A stretch of DNA of 64,000 nucleotides. Source: Acanthacorydalis orientalis (lineage: Eukaryota; Arthropoda; Insecta; Megaloptera; Corydalidae). Of the stretch, positions 49,514 through 61,943 are shown piece by piece. Positions within the stretch are counted from its first letter, which is position 1, and each line of letters opens with the position of its first letter. The DNA lies in assembly GCA_034766995.1 (NCBI GenBank), contig CM068320.1:15691687-15755686 (forward strand), read 5' to 3'. The notes under the pieces were generated by a model, which had not been told where the DNA came from, did no database searches, and worked only from the letters and a program-made list of their open reading frames with translations. A program made the position numbers and the translations under genes.

Positions 49514-51620
49514 GTATGTATATGAATGTCTGTACATGTTATTAATTTACACTAGTCATATGCCTTATTCTTATGTAAAGTAATTAGGAGAATGCTTAAT
49601 TTTTTAACATTATTAACTATTTTATTCTTTATATTTTACAGTACAGCAGAACAAAAAAAGGAAAATGGAAATCAGTTATACAAACTTAAACAATATCGTC
49701 AAGCTGTCTCATTATATACGGAAGCTATAGATTTGTGCCCAGAAATACCCTCTTATTATGGAAATCGAGCTGCCTGTTACATGATGTTAAATCGTTACAA
49801 AGATGCCCTTGATGATGCACGTAAAGCTATAAATCTTGATCCTATGTTTGTAAAAGGATACTTACGAATTGTCAAATGTGGCATTGCTTTAGGAGATTTA
49901 ATAACTGCAGAACAAGCAATTTTAAAAATTAAAGAAATTGATCCTAATAATTCAGCACTTGTTTCAGAAGGAAAGAATATGGAATTGCTTAATCAGTATG
50001 ATACAGAAGCCACAAAAGCATACGAAAAAAAAGATTATAGAAAAGTAGTTTACTGTATGGATAGATGTCTGGATCAAAGTACAGGATGTACTCGTTACAA
50101 ATTAATAAAAGCTGAATGTCTTGCTTTCTTAGGTAGATACCAAGAAGCACAAGAAATAGCCAATGATATTCTTCATATTGATAAAAGTAATGCAGATGCT
50201 ATTTATGTAAGAGGAATTTGCTTATTTTATGAAGATAACATTGACATGGCATTAAACCATTTCACACATGTACTTAAATTAGCACCAGATCATAAAAAAG
50301 CTATGGATATATATAAACGTGCCAAACAATTAAAACAAAAAAAAATGGAAGGAAATGCTGCTTTTGAACAAAATAAATTTCAAGAAGCACACACTTTATA
50401 TACGGAAGCATTACAAATTGATCCACTGAATATTAAAACTAATGCCAAGTTATACTTTAATCGAGCAACTGTTTTGTCAAAAATGAATAGATTACAAGAG
50501 GCAGTGTCTGATTGTACTGAAGCTCTTAAATTAGATGAAAAATATTTGAAAGCTCTGCTTCGGCGTGCTAAATGTTATTATGATATTTCTGAATATGAAG
50601 AAGCTGTACGTGACTATGAAAAAGCATTTAAAGTTGATAAAAGTCGTGAAAACAAACGCCTTTTACAAGAAGCAAAAATGGCATTAAAAAAATCAAAACG
50701 CAAAGATTATTATAAAATACTCGGTGTAGAAAAAAGTGCTACTGAGGATGAGATTAAAAAAGCCTATCGTAAACGAGCTTTAGTACATCATCCAGACAGG
50801 CATGTAAATGCTAGTGAAAGTGAGAAAAAAGAACAGGAAAAAATGTTCAAAGAATTAGGCGAAGCGTATGGTGTTCTTATCGATCCGAAGAAAAAATCAA
50901 GATATGATAGTGGTCAGGACATGGATGAAGCTGGTTGGGGTGAAGCAGGTGTGTAAAATGTGATTAATTTATAGTCCATTTTTTAATGAAAAAATCTCAT
51001 TCTATGTCCACTTCTTTGAAATTGAAATAAATTCACTATATCCATGTATATAGTTAAAATTTTATTTTCTAAAACATAAATAAATAAACTAATATTTGTA
51101 TTTCTGTATAAAAAATATTGTTTTTTATATGAAATTTACATATGTTTAAACATGTTAATAATTAGTGTTGATAATACTAAAGTAATTATTTTTATCAACA
51201 TTTGCAAACTCATCATAGACACATTTCTAAAAATATACATGAATATAAAAAAAAGTATGTAAACTATTATCTTTAAAAGTATACTGTGGTAGATAAATAT
51301 TTATCATGTTTTGATAGGTATAACAAAAATATTAAATTTAAAGGATGTTTTGTAAAAAAAATTATTAAATTTTTTTTAAGAGATATTCAGTTTTTAATCA
51401 GCATTAATTACAACATTTTGTCATTTTTCAAAATTCATTTATTTGAAAAGAACTATAATTTTAATATTTGTAAATTATAATAATGATAATAATTAATTTT
51501 TCAGCCGATATTGATCCCTTTCAAGTTTTTCAATCATTTTATGGAGGAAACTCGGGTCATGGTGCTGAGTTCAGTTTTACTTCTGGATTTCCTAGTGGAT
51601 TTACTTTCCAGTTCGGATAA
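48134..51620 (+). CDS. DNAJC7: DNAJC7/TPR2 co-chaperone
   Basis: Exons 48134-48207, 49642-50948 and 51505-51620 join in phase to 498 residues (human 494). TPR units fill about residues 26-365 (e.g. KENGNQLYKLKQYRQAVSLY, MEGNAAFEQNKFQEAHTLY). A J domain starts at Asp380 (DYYKILGVEKSATEDE) with its catalytic HPD, followed by a Gly/Phe-rich end (FTSGFPSGFTFQFG). The TPR clamps bind the EEVD tails of Hsp70 and Hsp90, and the J domain stimulates Hsp70 ATPase, so the protein moves clients between the two chaperones in the cytosol. The start in exon 1 (MAETINELDVEN) is a short acidic leader. An apparent hydrophobic start at 49592 is intron sequence and is not used. A poly(A) signal lies at about 51654. 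Confidence 0.94.
48270..48362. repeat. (TA)n-(TG)n microsatellite in DNAJC7 intron 1
   Basis: About 75 bp of TA, then TATG and TG units, starting some 60 bp after the first exon's donor. Confidence 0.96.
48363..49641. other. DNAJC7 intron 1
   Basis: A/T-rich with a compound (TA)/(TG) repeat at 49379-49524. No feature is otherwise recognised. Confidence 0.7.
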
Positions 51621-52298
51621 GTTTGTGCCTATTAATTTCTTTCAATATTTAATAATAAAATAATCATTCCTATAGAATATGATTTATTCTATCAGATGTA
51701 ACTATATATGGCATATTCTGTTGTGTATTGTGTTCAATTTAAATATCATTTGATGGATGTTTACATATAACAATTTCTTAAAAATATGTAACTAATGTGT
51801 TGTTATTGTTTTGAAAATGCCAGATTAATTAATTGTTTTTTAATCAATACTAATTTAGTTATAACCTAAAATTTTAATTTTTTTTTTAATATTTTATTTA
51901 TCAATGAGAGGAGATCTTCTATTAATACTTCTTGCTGGCACATTTGAAAATCTGTAACAAAAATATTATAATTAATACAGAAATTAAAAGTGATAAAATT
52001 TCACATATTATTTACTAAAAACAAGGTTAAAAGATTATATATACTTAAAATCAGATCATTATTTTAAGAACCCTGTTTTTTTCGAACTATAATTATTTTT
52101 TACACATAATCTCATTATTTTAATAATCTTACTAAATATTTAGGTATTATTAAATACTTCTTAATTATTCATTGATTTTTATTGTCTTATTACTTTAATA
52201 AAAAATATTTAAATATTTGATATTATATAGTTGAGAATATTGAAAATTGAGTTTAAAAGTAAAACATGAGCACAATTGCATGTCCACACACTACACAC

Positions 52299-52329
<31 letters not shown>
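51621..52329. other. DNAJC7 3' UTR and intergenic DNA
   Basis: A poly(A) signal at about 51654 is followed by A/T-rich DNA ending in a (CA)n-(TA)n tract next to the mariner relic. Confidence 0.6.
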
Positions 52330-52330
<1 letters not shown>

Positions 52331-53358
52331 CAGGTAGCCAAGGAAGTTGTCGTTTTTGAATTGAGAAAAAACACTTGTGTATTTTTACATAAAATAACTT
52401 TATTCATCTAAATATCCACCTTCGCATTGAACAACCCTTTCCCAGCAAAAAGATAATTTATAAATTCAATTTTTATAAAACTGATTATTTTTAAAAAATA
52501 TAGACCTCTCCATTTTTTATTTTTCTTCATTATTAAACTGTTTACCACATATACGATTGTCCAAAGATAAAAATAGGCAATAATCTGATGGATATATGTC
52601 TGGGGAATATGGAGCATGGGGGAGGATTTCCCACTGTAAATTCATAATTTTTGTTGTGGTCTCTACTGCAATGTGTGGTCATGCATTCTCTTGTAAAAAT
52701 AATACTTTTTACGATTTACAAGTGCTGACTTTTTGTTTTAATACATCGTGTACTCGTTGGAGTTGTTCACTATAAATGTTTTCCGCGAGGGTTTGACTTG
52801 TACGTAGATATTCATGGTGAATAATTTCTTTTGAAATCCACCAAATGGAGAAGTTTTTACGGTGTTAACTTTCATTTAGGACTTTGTGGGACATGATCAC
52901 CTAATGAAAGCCAGCGGCGAGTACGTTTGTAGTTGGAATAAATAATCCATTTTTCATCAGTGGTCAAAATTTGATCAAAAAAGCTTTTTGATTTTAGTCA
53001 TGAAATAAGAGATGTACAGATTGTAAGACGCTGTAATTTGTTATTGAGAGTTAATTCGTGTGGTACCCATTTACTTAATTTCCACCTGTTTCCGTTTTTG
53101 TGTAAATGCTTCCGTATTGTTTCGTCACTTTGAACAATTCTGCAAGCTCTGTTGACACTTTAAAGTGGAATGTGTTTTAATCATTGTCTCCGATTCGTCG
53201 ATTTTTAAATTTGATGGTCATGAGATTCATTTAAAACACATGCTAATATTACTGACAAACAGTTCTTGGAGTTTTGTCCGATAACAAGTGTAAACAATTC
53301 TTGAAATTATTGTATGTTATAACAGCGACAGAATATTCTTGGTTACCCAATATATGTA
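52330..53358 (-). mobile_element. mellifera-type mariner relic
   Basis: Ends are weak inverted repeats (CAGGTAGCCAAGGAAGTTGTC on the left region, complement of GAATATTCTTGGTTACCCAA on the right). Minus-strand fragments read KLSKWVPHEL, PYSPDIYPSDYCLFLSLDNR and GKQFNNE, ending near RVVQCEGGYLDE, which are hallmarks of mellifera-subfamily mariners. Frameshifts and stops run throughout. Confidence 0.82.
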
Positions 53359-53581
53359 TGTGTATATATATATATATTTATATATGTATATATATGTAGA
53401 GACACGTTTTTTAATGCATAAGAATATGGTAAATGACAAATTTGTAATTTATATTCATAAAAACAAGATAAATACTTATGAGGGAAAGTGAAAACAGAAT
53501 TGTTATATTCAGAGAACTGTTACCTTTACTAATAAGTAATTGGAAATAATATTGCAAAAAATATGTATTCAATATTAAATA

Positions 53582-54514
53582 CGAGGTCAGACAATTAAGT
53601 AATGCGACAGATTTTTTTTCTCGGCCTGTGGTAACACTGCGAACCTGTAACTCCGCCACCGTAATAGCAGATCCCTACTCTCTCGATTGAGACCTTGACC
53701 ACCCTCGTACGATCATTTCTTCGCCAGCTGTTTAGTGTTTTGTAACAACGCGCGAGTAGTGCATGTCACGAAAATATTAGTAGGCCCACCGAATGAACAT
53801 CGCTCAAGATTGTCTCGAGCAGGTTGAAAGTGATCCTACTCTTCTCGATCGAGTTATTACTGGTGATGAAAGTTGGTTCTTTCAATATGACCCCGAAACT
53901 AAACGACAAAGCCAACAGTGGCTGTCCCCTGGAGCACCAAGGCCAAAGAAGGCGAGAATGAGCAAGTCCAAAGTGAAAACCATGTTGATTTGCTTCTTCG
54001 ACAGCAAAGGGGTGGTTCACAAAGAGTTCGTACCACCTGGACAAACCGTAAATCAAGTATTCTACCGCAATGTGCTCGAAAAATTACGAAAAAGGGTGCT
54101 CAGAGTGCGTCCAGAGATCGCAAAGACTTGGGTTCTGCATCACGACAATGCTCCCTGTCACAGTGCGTTCAGTGCCTCTCAGTTTTTGGCGTCTAAAGGC
54201 ATCGCAACGTTACCACAACCGCCCTATTCACCGGACATGTCACCCTGCGACTTTTTTCTATTCCCCCATATGAAAAAATTCATCAAAGGTCGACATTTTG
54301 ACTCCGTTGAAGATATCCAAGAATCTGTGATGAGGATACTCGGAGAGGTCCCACAAGAAGTGTTCCAGAATTGTTACGAAAACTGGAAAACTCGCTGGAA
54401 TAAGTGTATAGATGCGGGAGGGGACTACTTTGAAGGGGATCGCAGCGATGTACCTTAATTTTTAAATATACTCGATTTTTGAATTTTGTCGCATTACTTA
54501 ATTGTCTGACCTCG
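53582..54514 (+). mobile_element. mariner element, internally deleted, copy B
   Basis: A 933-bp sister of the 10.87-kb element with the same terminal inverted repeats and TA target duplications (53580-53581 and 54515-54516). The copies differ at only scattered bases apart from the deletion junction. This copy lies between DNAJC7 and the small minus-strand gene. Confidence 0.95.
53793..54458 (+). pseudogene. mariner transposase, catalytic domain only (copy B)
   Basis: The same catalytic domain as copy A with an intact DD34D triad (ITGDESW, LHHDNAPCH, SPDMSPCDFF) and a few substitutions. Here homology starts slightly earlier, at AHRMNIAQDCLEQ. An in-frame ATG at 53762 (MSRKY) precedes two stops and then this segment, so the normal start and the middle of the protein have been joined by a deletion. 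Confidence 0.92.
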
Positions 54515-56781
54515 TATTTCGAACTGGTTATAAAGCCTATAGTCTTTGAAACTTTTTTGTTGTATATTGGTATAATTAAAATTTTATTTTTAACTGTAAT
54601 GCTACCTTGTATAACAGTAATTCATAATTTATATATAAATCAGAATATTAACCTATTACGTCCCATTCTCATTTTGAATATAGTGAGGTATTAATTTTTT
54701 TACACTGATGAATTGTGTTTCTTTCTGTAGTATTCGGAGCTATAACTGGACTGACATTCATCCAATTTGTTTTTAAATTGGATTTCATTGACTCAAATAT
54801 TTAATTTTGATCACTGTTTTTTTTCTGTGCCACAGTAACTGAAGATTTGTGTATATACTTACTTTTAAAGTAAGCAACAAGTTGTTTAATTTCTTTTATA
54901 AATAATCTCTGATAATTTACAACATAGTAACCATATCAGAGTTTAAAGAGCAAATATAAAAATCAACCATCACTTTTTGGAACGAATCCAAACTTGATAG
55001 TTTTCATATTATGAACATACAACCTCCTATGTTATTGTTACATAATACAATTGGGTTTGACAAATGGATCTTAATTTTTTTCTTGGCAGTTGTGCATGTT
55101 GTTTGGGCATTAATATTTGACTTAAAAGCATTTATGATGATGGTAACTTATTTTATAAGCAAATACCTTTGTTTACTGTAGTATCTATAGCTCGAAGTTG
55201 TTTCTTTTTTCATCTAACAAATCAGAATCGTTCTGAATAAAGGTTAAATTAAATAAAAAAAGAATCAAGATTGTTATATTATTTGCACCATCTACCTTTT
55301 TCAAAATGTCTAAGATATCATTTACAATTAAACTCATGAAATAAATATTAATGATATAATCCAATTTAATTTACTACAATAACAGTTTACTGCAGTGGTT
55401 GAAAAACTTGTTAAGAAAAAAATTCATAAGTGGTATAAAAATTGATTTAAAGAATAAGAATGAAAGTACATATATTAATTATATATATATAAAGAAATTG
55501 TAGAAAAATAGAGTTAATAATTAAAGAAAAACTACATAAAGTTAATTTTAAAAGTCTGGAGAAAAGTTGATACTAGATAAACACTAAGCACACTTATATT
55601 GCAATAAATATGAATATAAGTCTAACTAAATATGCTTTTGTTTAGTTTGTTTATTCAGTTTTATCATAGAGAACAGCCTGAAATACAATTTTAATTTAAA
55701 AAGTATCAAACAATAACCAAACTGCATTAAATAAATAGTAAAAAGGTAGCAGAAAATACTGCCATTGAGAAGAAATGGATTAATATTGTCTTTAGTTATA
55801 ACATTGCCAAGCAAAACAAATTTGATGATGAAGTAGATTAGAAAATATAGTTATTTATTATGATTTTTGTTGTTTGTTATAATCAATATGTAAATAAAAA
55901 CAAATAAATTTTGTGTAGACTGAAAAACGGTCATTTATTTATAATTGAGGAATCACATTGTTATTTGTGAACTAAAAAAGTGGTTTTGTATTTTTTGTTG
56001 TGCATAATATTTATATTTTTATAAATTTGTCTTATTTAATGTAATACTTATACAACATTAAGTTTTGTTTACTAATATTGGCTAAAAACAATTTCAAGTA
56101 TTCATGTATGTGTATATATGTTCTTTAGTTTTTTTGTCATATCCAATGGTGAAACTACAGTTAAGTATTGGTAAAGAGTATATAGGGGCTGTTAAGAAGC
56201 GGACCCAAAGAGATTAAAAAAGTAAACAATTTAACTCAAATTTATCAATAGGAGAGACATCTTCCAACTGTTTTTTAAGATAGTTCAGTAGGTTTACAAA
56301 AGTACTTGAATATGGAAATTAGTAAATAAAAACAAAACCAAAGTTCAAGTTCATAGTAAAGATTGGGTATTTTGCATGTTGATGCACATTGGCTATCAAT
56401 GAGTAAAGCATTTTGTGTAGGCACCATTTAATGAATTGAAAATAATGAAAACTATATAAATACAATGTGCCAAGAATAACTGAAATATATTTCACTAATT
56501 GTTGTTGAAGATGAAGTAGGTAAATGCCAAAGATTTAATTAGCGACTTTGCTGATTTGTAGAATAAAAAGAAAGTTTTTTTAAATTTGAGTATCATTTAT
56601 AGTAATTATAGTTTTGTGTAAAAAGTATATTAATGAAATAAATGTATTTATTAAATAAAATAAGTGTTTTATTATTATTTTAGTTATGTTCTATCAATTA
56701 TTTTCTCATTATCTATGAAAGTGAAACTTGTGCCCTGATATGAAATAAATCAATAACCCCACACAACATTGAAAAGTATGG

Positions 56782-56839
<58 letters not shown>

Positions 56840-57174
56840 TTGTGTGTGTGTCTATCAAATATAACAAGAAAAATATAATGAAAATTAAAACAAACAATAA
56901 AAACATATAAAACGAGTTTTAAATTGAAATGGATAGGATATATAGCAAAAAGAAGACAATCTACAGAGAAGAAAAATGATCGCCTAGATATTAAAAAATA
57001 AGACTCAAAAAAATAATGAACACACTTGAACAAACATTAAGATTTATTGTAAATTTGTGAAAAAAGAATGACATTGGAAGAATTTGAGAAGCCCTTATTC
57101 AATATGTAATGATTGGAAGTTAAAAATTAATTATTTAATAGATTTTTAATTTCTTGTTAAAATGTTCTCATTTA
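54515..57174. other. Intergenic A/T-rich DNA
   Basis: No gene or transposon is recognised; one (TA)n tract lies at 56786-56838. Open frames here are short and compositionally A/T-driven. Confidence 0.6.
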
Positions 57175-58014
57175 TTATATTCTAAAATAGAAGATGAAAT
57201 CGAAATTTATGAATGCAATGATTTTATGTAATAATAAAATATTTACATACTTTTTTATATTTATTTCTGGTAATTTATTTTCCAATTGTTTACGTATTCG
57301 TGCATTTTTATTTCTGTTTACACTTTTGCGAAGATATTTTCCCTCTTGTGAGTTTTTTGGTGGATAAACTAATGCATCATAATCATGTTTTTCTGCAAAC
57401 CATATGCGACCATACTCCATACATAATAAATAGTATAAATTTGGCCTTTTTTCCTAAAAAAAATTTTAATTTTTTATGTTTAAACACGTGGAAAAATAAA
57501 AGTGTTATCAAGTGAAATGATATGAATATTTGTCCAAGTAGTTTGATGACAAAAGTACAGATTATACCAAGTAATGTACCATCTATAATTATAGTAAATA
57601 TTATCATTAATGTTCAAAACAAAATACATTCAAATTATATGATTTGTATTCTTATGTAAACAAAGTAATATTATTTTTATGTTTTTAATAGGCATAAATT
57701 CATTTTATATGTGAAACATATTTTTCAATTATGGACAGTTCTTTATAATTAGGTCTGTATTGATAACTTTATTTTATGATTATGAAGATTAACAATTTTA
57801 AAATAGAATCTAAAAATATTTATTTTCTATAGAAATATAAAATTTTATTTTAATTTTTTTAATATATTTTATTTCTTATTAAAATATTTTGCTTTCTTGA
57901 ATTATTATTATAGTAAACAATATTTAAAAATTTAGAATATTTAATACAATTTTTATTTTAATGGTTTTAATTTAGCTATATTTTTTCTTTACATCTCTTT
58001 CTCTCTCCCCCCTC

Positions 58015-58104
<90 letters not shown>

Positions 58105-58287
58105 TATACGATATAAACACACGGAGCTTCTACAAGACGCACATAAATGCATATAAATTCGATCATACATAGATCTTACCAAAGAATATGATGGTATAAA
58201 TGGCGGAACATCAACACTTAAAGTTTTTAAGGTATTTGCTGGTTTAACCGGAGCTGTAGGTTCCCATCTAATTACATTATTAGACAT
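57175..58287 (-). CDS. Small three-exon protein, function unknown
   Basis: On the minus strand three exons fit together: 58287-58180 (36 codons, ending before GTAAGA), 57453-57251 (after TTTTTTAG, ending before GTATGT) and a tiny last exon 57181-57175 that adds Ile and a TAA. The product is about 105 residues. The N-terminal half is Pro-rich (VKPANTL, VDVPPFIPSY), the middle is aromatic and charged (YYLLCMEYGRIWFAEKHDYD), and the C-terminal third is basic (RKSVNRNKNARIRKQLENK). There is no signal peptide or transmembrane helix. The contrast with surrounding A/T-rich sequence and the clean splice signals argue that it is real. I do not recognise the family; a mitochondrial or ciliary small protein is possible but unsupported. 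The last exon is the weakest part: reading through instead would add an AT-rich tail. Confidence 0.6.
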
Positions 58288-60197
58288 TTTATGTTATAAT
58301 TTTGTCACATTTGTCACTTGAATGCAAATAAAATATGTTCATTCATATTAATAAAAAAACAATTGATGACGAATTACAAAAATAAATATTTTAAAATGTA
58401 TATTTTGTTAAATTAATAATATTACGATTACATATAGAATATTGATAATAGTTACATGAAATATTTAACAGAAGCATATGTATTTATTATTTGTATATTT
58501 TTTAGATTTTTTTACAGTAACGCTTATTTAAAAAAAATCATTTTCAAAAAATATAAATATAAAATAATGATTGTAAACGCATGCCGATTAAAAATTAGTA
58601 ATTTTCTTTACATAAACTATTTTTGTATTGTTTTAGATTAAATAATAATAAAGATTAGCGAAATTTGTATAAATTATGAAGACCATAGTCAGTGTAGATA
58701 CAAAATCATATAAAATTTCATAAATTTTGATAAAGATTTAAGGATGGGAGAAAATATCGGACAATGTGGATTCCAAAAATGGAATGTATAACTTTCTTCT
58801 TAGAGAATTTTTTTATTTACATAATTTTATATTAAAAATAAGGAAAATGTTCAAACTGCCATCGTTTTAAAATATAAAACTTGATTCACACTATAAGGAC
58901 TAATGAATTTTGAATATTTATCTACGATGTTCACGCTTTTTTTTTGGTTTTACATGTATTATTTTGTCATACTAACATTACTCAAAATTCACAGTTCTTC
59001 GGTAATTGTACTCAAATATTTATAAATACAAGTTAATCTTTGTAATGTGTCATATTGAAAACAGTAGGAGTAAAAAGGAAGAAGTAATATATTTTTCAGA
59101 AAATAAACATTAGCCGAATTCAAAAAAGCTCAGTGTTAATTTGATTAAATAGGTAGTTATAAATTAATTTTGCGTATTTATTTTTAATTATTATTATTTC
59201 GTGTTTAATTAAAAGTATAATATACTACCAAAACTCGATCATAATCTGTTAACTAGAAATTGCAATTTTTTAACTTACTTCAATGTTCTAGTATGTCGAT
59301 TTATTCGCTTTCAAAATTATTCACTGATATTCATTGTAGATACTTAAACTAATTTGTTAAAATAGCTACCTAGAAAAAATTCAAATGACCAGTATTTAGG
59401 TATCTTTGTGTCAATTATACTATTGTTATCACTGACTTTAATTTAATATTAAATAATTTTTATTACAAAAACATTTAAGCCATCATAGTGTAATTTCAGT
59501 AAACAATATTGAAAAAAAAAACAATTTTAAATTAAATTTTCAATACTTTGTTAGTATGTATTTAATTAATCTCTTGGTATTAAAATCTAGTTTAAGTACT
59601 TGGATCATTAAAATCAGCGAACTTCTTTGCATATTTTTTGAAATTTGATGAAGTCATAATATAATTCTGATCTGTAATCAAATTTTCTTTACAAATGATT
59701 TCGTTTTTCACTTCACTAACTATAAAAAGCAAATCTGGTCAAATATATTCAATAAATTATTGAACATTTTTGATATTCTGTTGCTCGGAGCTTTAAAAAT
59801 GATGGCATTGCCATCAAAATGAGCTTAAGCTACAATTAAAAATAATAATAATTTATTGGATATTTTTATCCAGATTTTTTTATGTTTTTCAAGGCGAGGG
59901 CGAAGATAAATGAAAAGAAACTAATTTTAAAGAGATCTTATCCAAAATTAAATCATTGTTATTTTGTGAAATTTCTAATTAAATTTTAAAGTCTATATTT
60001 TGATATATACATGGTTATGTGTATGTATGCATCTGTAATTAAAATTGTATATAAAATAATAAAGTGGATTATTTGAACAATTATATTTATGAAATATTTT
60101 TTAAATTAGTCATATATTTTATTTTTGCATTGGTTTAATTTACAGAAACAATTTTTTTGCTGCTTTCTAGTAACATTTTTATCTATTGTTTAATATC

Positions 60198-60281
<84 letters not shown>

Positions 60282-60399
60282 GCTAAGAATTCAATAAGAT
60301 TCAATTATAAATTAAAACACATGTGACATTAGCAAAATATGTACTCCCATAGATTCAAAGAGACTTTATCTATGGCTAAAGTATTTTTGCTATTTTGAC
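58288..60399. other. Intergenic DNA between the small gene and RAD50
   Basis: A/T-rich. It contains a palindrome (GATGGCATTGCCATC at about 59803) in a stretch resembling two copies in the AGFG intron. No gene is seen. Confidence 0.55.
60202..60278. repeat. (AT)n microsatellite upstream of RAD50
   Basis: About 75 bp of pure TA, some 120 bp before the presumed RAD50 5' UTR exon. Confidence 0.97.
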
Positions 60400-60484
60400 A
60401 TTTAAACCGCGGGGTTTTCGTTCAATGCGTGTTTGTAAAGGTTATTAATTTTTTTTACTAGAAGGAGAGTTAATGTTAATTTGG
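60400..60484 (+). other. Probable 5' UTR exon of RAD50
   Basis: A short GC-richer patch (AACCGCGGGG at about 60403) in otherwise A/T-rich DNA ends at a strong donor GGGTAAGT (60485). The matching acceptor would be TTTCAG at 61938, just before the RAD50 start codon. The start position is a guess. Confidence 0.4.
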
Positions 60485-61938
60485 GTAAGTTTTTAATTTA
60501 GTTAATGGTAATAAGTATTATTTCTTATAATTATTACTAAAATAAAAAATAGATATTTTTTTAATTGTTCACAGTTTTTAAAAATGTAATAATAATAATT
60601 GAATATTTCGTTCTTCGTTTGCACTGGTTATTTTTTGTAATTATGGATTTTTTCATATTTTTATTGCAAAATCGTTGCTCCCCCAGCTTAAAATCATGTT
60701 TTACATTGAAATCAATCAATGTAGCAAAAAATTTGAATTTTTAAAGTGCGTTTTCACAAAAGTCCTCAAACTGAACTATCACCTTAATATGTTACTATTA
60801 ACCTGACTATTGTCTCAATTAGTATATTTATAACATTTTTTTTTGCTTTATGCTCGATATTTAGATGTAGGAAACATGAGAGAAACATTCAACATGTTAA
60901 ATTCATTCTAATGAGATTGATTATACTTTATTATACTGATTATTGTTCATTTCTACTCGCAGATTTCAGTTCAATTGATAATGTATGATTGTATGGTATA
61001 TAATATATTATGAGAGAATTTTTAGTATCCTAGTAGTGTTGTTTAAGAACTATTATTTCAATACATAATAAATATGCTTTGGTACATTTTTTGTTTGCAA
61101 ATAATAAACTGATAGTATTAGTAGTTTTTGAACAGATATCTTCAAATTATTTTTTAAAGATTTCTAGATATTTTATGTCTACTGTAATTTTAATAAATAA
61201 TAAATTTCTGGTACCTCATTCTCATATGACTTCATAATATGATGGATCCATAGATAAAAAATCTCGATGGATCATCCTCATTTATTGAATAAGCATTTTT
61301 ATGTATTTATTTATTTCATTATCTATCTCTGAATTGTTTGTGAGTCAGCAAAAGCAAATAAAATTTCTTTCATTTAGAAAAATAAATTTTTACAGAAATT
61401 TTTACCATAAATAATATATTTTTTACTAGTTTTCAAATGTGTTAATTTTGAAATATTTTTTAAATGCTAGCTTTAATTTGACTTCAAATAAGTTATTCAT
61501 TTGAAAGTAATATTTTTGTGTAAAACCTTTTGTTTTTTTTTTAAAAAAAATATTAAAGATTCTTTATATTTATACTTTTTTTATATTGTTGAGCAGCTTT
61601 ATTTATTGTTGGGTTACATAAATATTTAATCTCACATTACAATTTTTTAATACATTTTTGTCTGTTTAATGTTTGCTTTTCATTTTCCACAGACATTTTT
61701 ATTTGACTTTAAAAATCAGTGCAAATATCAATATGCATTTTTTAATTCTATAAAGTAACATAAATAAGTATATTTCTTAATACTAATAACAAAGTAATTC
61801 ACCATATCTGATAAATATTAACAAATGGTTATGCTCAGATTTGTGTTAATAAAATATATTTTTTTAGAGTTTTCATTAAAAAATAGGATATTTATTTTCA
61901 GTTTCATTTTTTTAACTTGTAATACTTTAACATTTCAG
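60485..61938 (+). other. Probable 5' UTR intron of RAD50
   Basis: Bounded by GTAAGT at 60485 and TTTCAG ending at 61938. A/T-rich with no recognised content. Confidence 0.4.
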
Positions 61939-61943
61939 TCAAA

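Noticed and set aside
49592..49641. Hydrophobic N-terminus (MLNFLTLLTILFF) on the DNAJC7 frame, resembling a signal peptide as in ER DNAJC3
   Set aside because: This is intron sequence up to the TTTTACAG acceptor; exon 1 at 48134-48207 joins in phase and gives the cytosolic leader, and the TPR and J layout is that of DNAJC7.
50949..50956. Stop codon shortly after the J domain, implying a shorter DNAJC7
   Set aside because: CAG/GTGTGT is a donor, and the exon at 51505 continues in phase with the expected Phe/Gly-rich C-terminus. Intron retention remains possible but is not assumed.
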